A DNA stretch of 64,000 nucleotides from a virus. The position numbers were made by a program, and so were the translations under genes. The notes under the pieces were generated by a model. It saw nothing but the letters and a program-made list of their open reading frames with translations, made no database searches and was not told the origin of the DNA. Positions 61,965 to 64,000 of this stretch are shown here, one piece after another. The DNA lies in the IMG/VR virus record IMGVR_UViG_3300012936_003490, positions 1-64,000 of that record; one strand, given 5' to 3'. Every line of letters starts with the position of its first letter. Positions within the stretch are counted from its first letter, which is position 1.

Positions 61965-64000
61965 TAGTAACTATATCCTCCGCCGCCTGATGAGCCGCCG
62001 CCTCCTGATGAGCCACCGCCTCCATTACTTGAACTAGATGAACTTGAAGTGCTTGAAGTTGAATTGTAAGTAGTAGTTGTGGCAGAACTTGTTGTTGTAG
62101 TGCTAGAACTACTTGTGCTTGTAATGCCAGTGTTAGTGCTTGCTACTGTAGTAGTGATTGCACCGTCTGCTTTTAGTCGTGACGCTGTAATATTATCAAT
62201 TATAGATATGTCTGCTACTGTAGCTCCAGATATAAAAATTTCGTCTGATTCGGATTTTACTTCAAACAAACTACCAAATGCTTGGTTTTGTTGTTTCGGT
62301 ACAACAACAAATGTAACAATGTTAGGTGCTAATTTTTGCATCACAAATGCACTTAACTCTGAGAAGTAAAATGTTTCACCAAATTCCCAATTATCTAAAG
62401 CAAAAAATTCATTCACTGCTGATATGACTTTTGATTTTACATCATTATCATTTATGACAATGTCCGGGTTTTTCACAATTTTAAAATTAGCTTGCAACTC
62501 TGCCTCTGCTTTATCACCAAATAATATTTTATACTTAACTGGATGATAAATTATTTCATCACTAAGCGATTTAATATTGTTTAAAGCTGTACCATAATTT
62601 AAAAATAATTGATCACTACTAGGAGATAACGGCTTAGTTGAGGTTGTGCCTTCAAGGTATTGTCTAAACGAATTATCATACGCCCTAGTCAACATGTAAG
62701 TGTCGATTACATTGCTTACACTTGGATCAATGCGTGTGCTTTCATCTGCCGCATGAACATAATGGAACTTAATTTTATCCCTACCAACTCTTGCTCTATA
62801 AATGTTACTAATATTTGTAGATCCAGTTGCTTTATCTAAGACTTCAAAAACATCTTCATCTGCAAAATAAAATATTTGTCCATCATCATAAGCAGATAAC
62901 GCACCTAGCACACTTTTATTTTGAAAAGTTAAAATATTTAGGATACTGTTAGGCTTATAATACCATTCTTCGACACCATCTATACTAGTTATTTTTTCAG
63001 AAAATACAAATTTTTGTAATGGGTTATTTGTTTCGTTTACAATTTCATTAAACAATTCAGGATCATCAACTACACCGTCATCGTCTTCATCAAAGAAACT
63101 AACTTGAACTTTTTTGCTATTAACATATCCTTCAGTATCTCTAAAATCTTCTGTGATTTCCCAATCATAATCAACTGTAAATGGAGAAGTATTATTTGTT
63201 GGATCTTTTACATTAATGCTTAAAACACTTATCTTGTCTTTAATAATTTTTCCTGTTCTATTATTATATACTTTGTCACTATTGTCAAAATAGAATCTTA
63301 CTTCTTGGTCGCTTTCAAATAGATATCTACCACCTCTATAAGTAATATTGTAAGTTTCTCCGTCTGTATTGAAAATTAAAAGCCAACTACTATCTAATTG
63401 TTGATTAGTATTGTCTCCTGTTTTACCAATACTAAATTCACTTGCACTATCAAGGTTTGTTGATGTAACGATTCGCCATTCGCCTATATTGACATCGAAA
63501 CGTAATCCAAAGGTCCTAAATGCAAATATTTGTTCTATCAATTGTGTTGATACTGCACTTTGTAATAATCCAGCTATTCTCGGAATAACTTGTGCTAATT
63601 TGCTTCCTGCAGGAATAATGTCATTTATAGATACAGGGCCATCGCCTGTATCTGCATTTACAACTGTACCATCACCTGTAACACTTATTACTTTTACCCA
63701 CTTGTATTCAACACTATTAGGATGATCAGCTGGGCCGTCCATAAGTCCATGTTCATTATTTTTCATGAAATGCTTACCTGTAGGAGGTATAAATTTAAGC
63801 AAGGTTCCTGGTTTGATAAGTTTCAATGTGCTTGCTGTAAATGTTCCTAATTGCGCTCTTACTCCTGAAGTATTTGTAAAGTATCCAGTATTTAAATTTG
63901 TATCTTTGGTACTACTATTCCATGTCAAGTTTAAATCGCCAACTAATGTTTTTGGAAATTTAGTAAGATAATAATTTTTTAGTTTTCTATCTTGTAATAT
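61964..64000 (-). CDS. Baseplate-like structural protein (5' end outside window)
   Basis: The frame stays open to base 64000, with coding-like residues before the TTG at 63928 (for example FPKTLVGDLNLTWN), so the visible 678 codons are the C-terminal part of a larger protein. Segments such as GTLLKFIPPTGKHFM, LIEQIFAFRTFGLRFDV and YLFESDQEVRFYFDN are of the type found in large baseplate wedge proteins of marine T4-like phages; a gp7-like role is suggested by position but not proved. The last 75 residues are Ser/Thr-rich and then Gly-rich, ending GGYSY. The stop overlaps the start of the giant gene. Confidence 0.65.
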   Translation of the reverse strand: MLQDRKLKNYYLTKFPKTLVGDLNLTWNSSTKDTNLNTGYFTNTSGVRAQLGTFTASTLKLIKPGTLLKFIPPTGKHFMKNNEHGLMDGPADHPNSVEYKWVKVISVTGDGTVVNADTGDGPVSINDIIPAGSKLAQVIPRIAGLLQSAVSTQLIEQIFAFRTFGLRFDVNIGEWRIVTSTNLDSASEFSIGKTGDNTNQQLDSSWLLIFNTDGETYNITYRGGRYLFESDQEVRFYFDNSDKVYNNRTGKIIKDKISVLSINVKDPTNNTSPFTVDYDWEITEDFRDTEGYVNSKKVQVSFFDEDDDGVVDDPELFNEIVNETNNPLQKFVFSEKITSIDGVEEWYYKPNSILNILTFQNKSVLGALSAYDDGQIFYFADEDVFEVLDKATGSTNISNIYRARVGRDKIKFHYVHAADESTRIDPSVSNVIDTYMLTRAYDNSFRQYLEGTTSTKPLSPSSDQLFLNYGTALNNIKSLSDEIIYHPVKYKILFGDKAEAELQANFKIVKNPDIVINDNDVKSKVISAVNEFFALDNWEFGETFYFSELSAFVMQKLAPNIVTFVVVPKQQNQAFGSLFEVKSESDEIFISGATVADISIIDNITASRLKADGAITTTVASTNTGITSTSSSSTTTTSSATTTTYNSTSSTSSSSSSSNGGGGSSGGGGSSGGGGYSY
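61971..62030 (-). repeat. Short tandem repeat encoding a Gly/Ser-rich tail
   Basis: Near-identical copies of a unit of about 18 bases (gccgcctcctgatgagcc and variants) lie in tandem at the 3' end of the baseplate-like gene. They encode GGGGSSGGGG-type residues. Such repeats may expand or shrink by replication slippage. The Ser/Thr-rich stretch just before it (62030-62140) is also low in complexity. Confidence 0.6.

Noticed and set aside
1-64000. tRNA genes, CRISPR arrays, insertion sequences, integrase or attachment sites
   Set aside because: No cloverleaf-like segment, no spaced direct repeats, and no transposase or integrase motif was found while reading the gaps and frames. A dedicated search could still find a diverged tRNA.

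Overview
The window is a 64 kb piece of an AT-rich, tightly packed genome of a tailed phage of the marine T4-like (myovirus) group, the kind that infects cyanobacteria, SAR11 or other marine bacteria. The evidence is: fibre, baseplate and small conserved proteins of the sort seen in marine T4-like phages; several T4-type late promoter boxes (NATAAATA, 22-45 bases before start codons); almost no intergenic DNA; and many 1-17 base gene overlaps. No integrase, tRNA, rRNA or CRISPR array was seen. The host cannot be read from the sequence. The tripartite tricarboxylate transporter genes favour a proteobacterial host, but this is inference.

Layout. (1) 2-4109, + strand: a conserved phage cassette with a metallopeptidase/VWA protein cut by the left window edge, four small conserved phage proteins and a tail-fibre-like protein. 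(2) 4164-4943, +: an SGNH hydrolase. (3) 10701 down to 4925, -: an operon starting at a T4-type late promoter. It encodes the transporter subunits TctA and TctC (no TctB), four putative 2-oxoglutarate/Fe(II) oxygenases and two small proteins. (4) 10781-12188, +: a methyltransferase and a P-loop sulfotransferase-like gene, divergent from operon 3. (5) 39759 down to 12196, -: a nearly continuous 27.5 kb accessory operon that begins at a perfect sigma70-type promoter (TTGACA-17-TATAAT). From its 5' end it holds a conserved small gene, two GT8-like glycosyltransferases, an unknown gene, a large duplicated GT/methyltransferase, a small unknown gene, an SGNH protein, thirteen radical SAM enzymes with another SGNH protein among them, three more 2OG oxygenases, an SDR oxidoreductase, a GNAT-like protein, a small membrane-associated protein, a fold-type IV PLP aminotransferase, a minimal AMP-binding (ANL) protein and a P-loop protein. 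(6) 64000 down to 39816, -: tail and baseplate genes read from late promoters: a baseplate-like protein cut by the right edge, a 4981-residue giant protein, a small structural protein, three tandem paralogous fibre proteins and one more fibre-like protein.

How the genes may work together. The accessory block of about 35 kb is flanked on both sides by phage structural genes, so it is part of the phage and not a host fragment. Thirteen radical SAM proteins in one phage, with twitch/SPASM-type cysteine sets, SGNH hydrolases, glycosyltransferases, an aminotransferase, acyl-group chemistry (GNAT, ANL), an SDR and methyltransferases, suggest a multi-step pathway. It may make or modify a sugar, a peptide or the cell or virion surface. 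This is the strongest candidate for an undescribed system here. A second candidate is the late TctA-TctC module joined to 2OG-dependent oxygenases, which might import a carboxylate that those enzymes consume. Both readings are inference from gene content.
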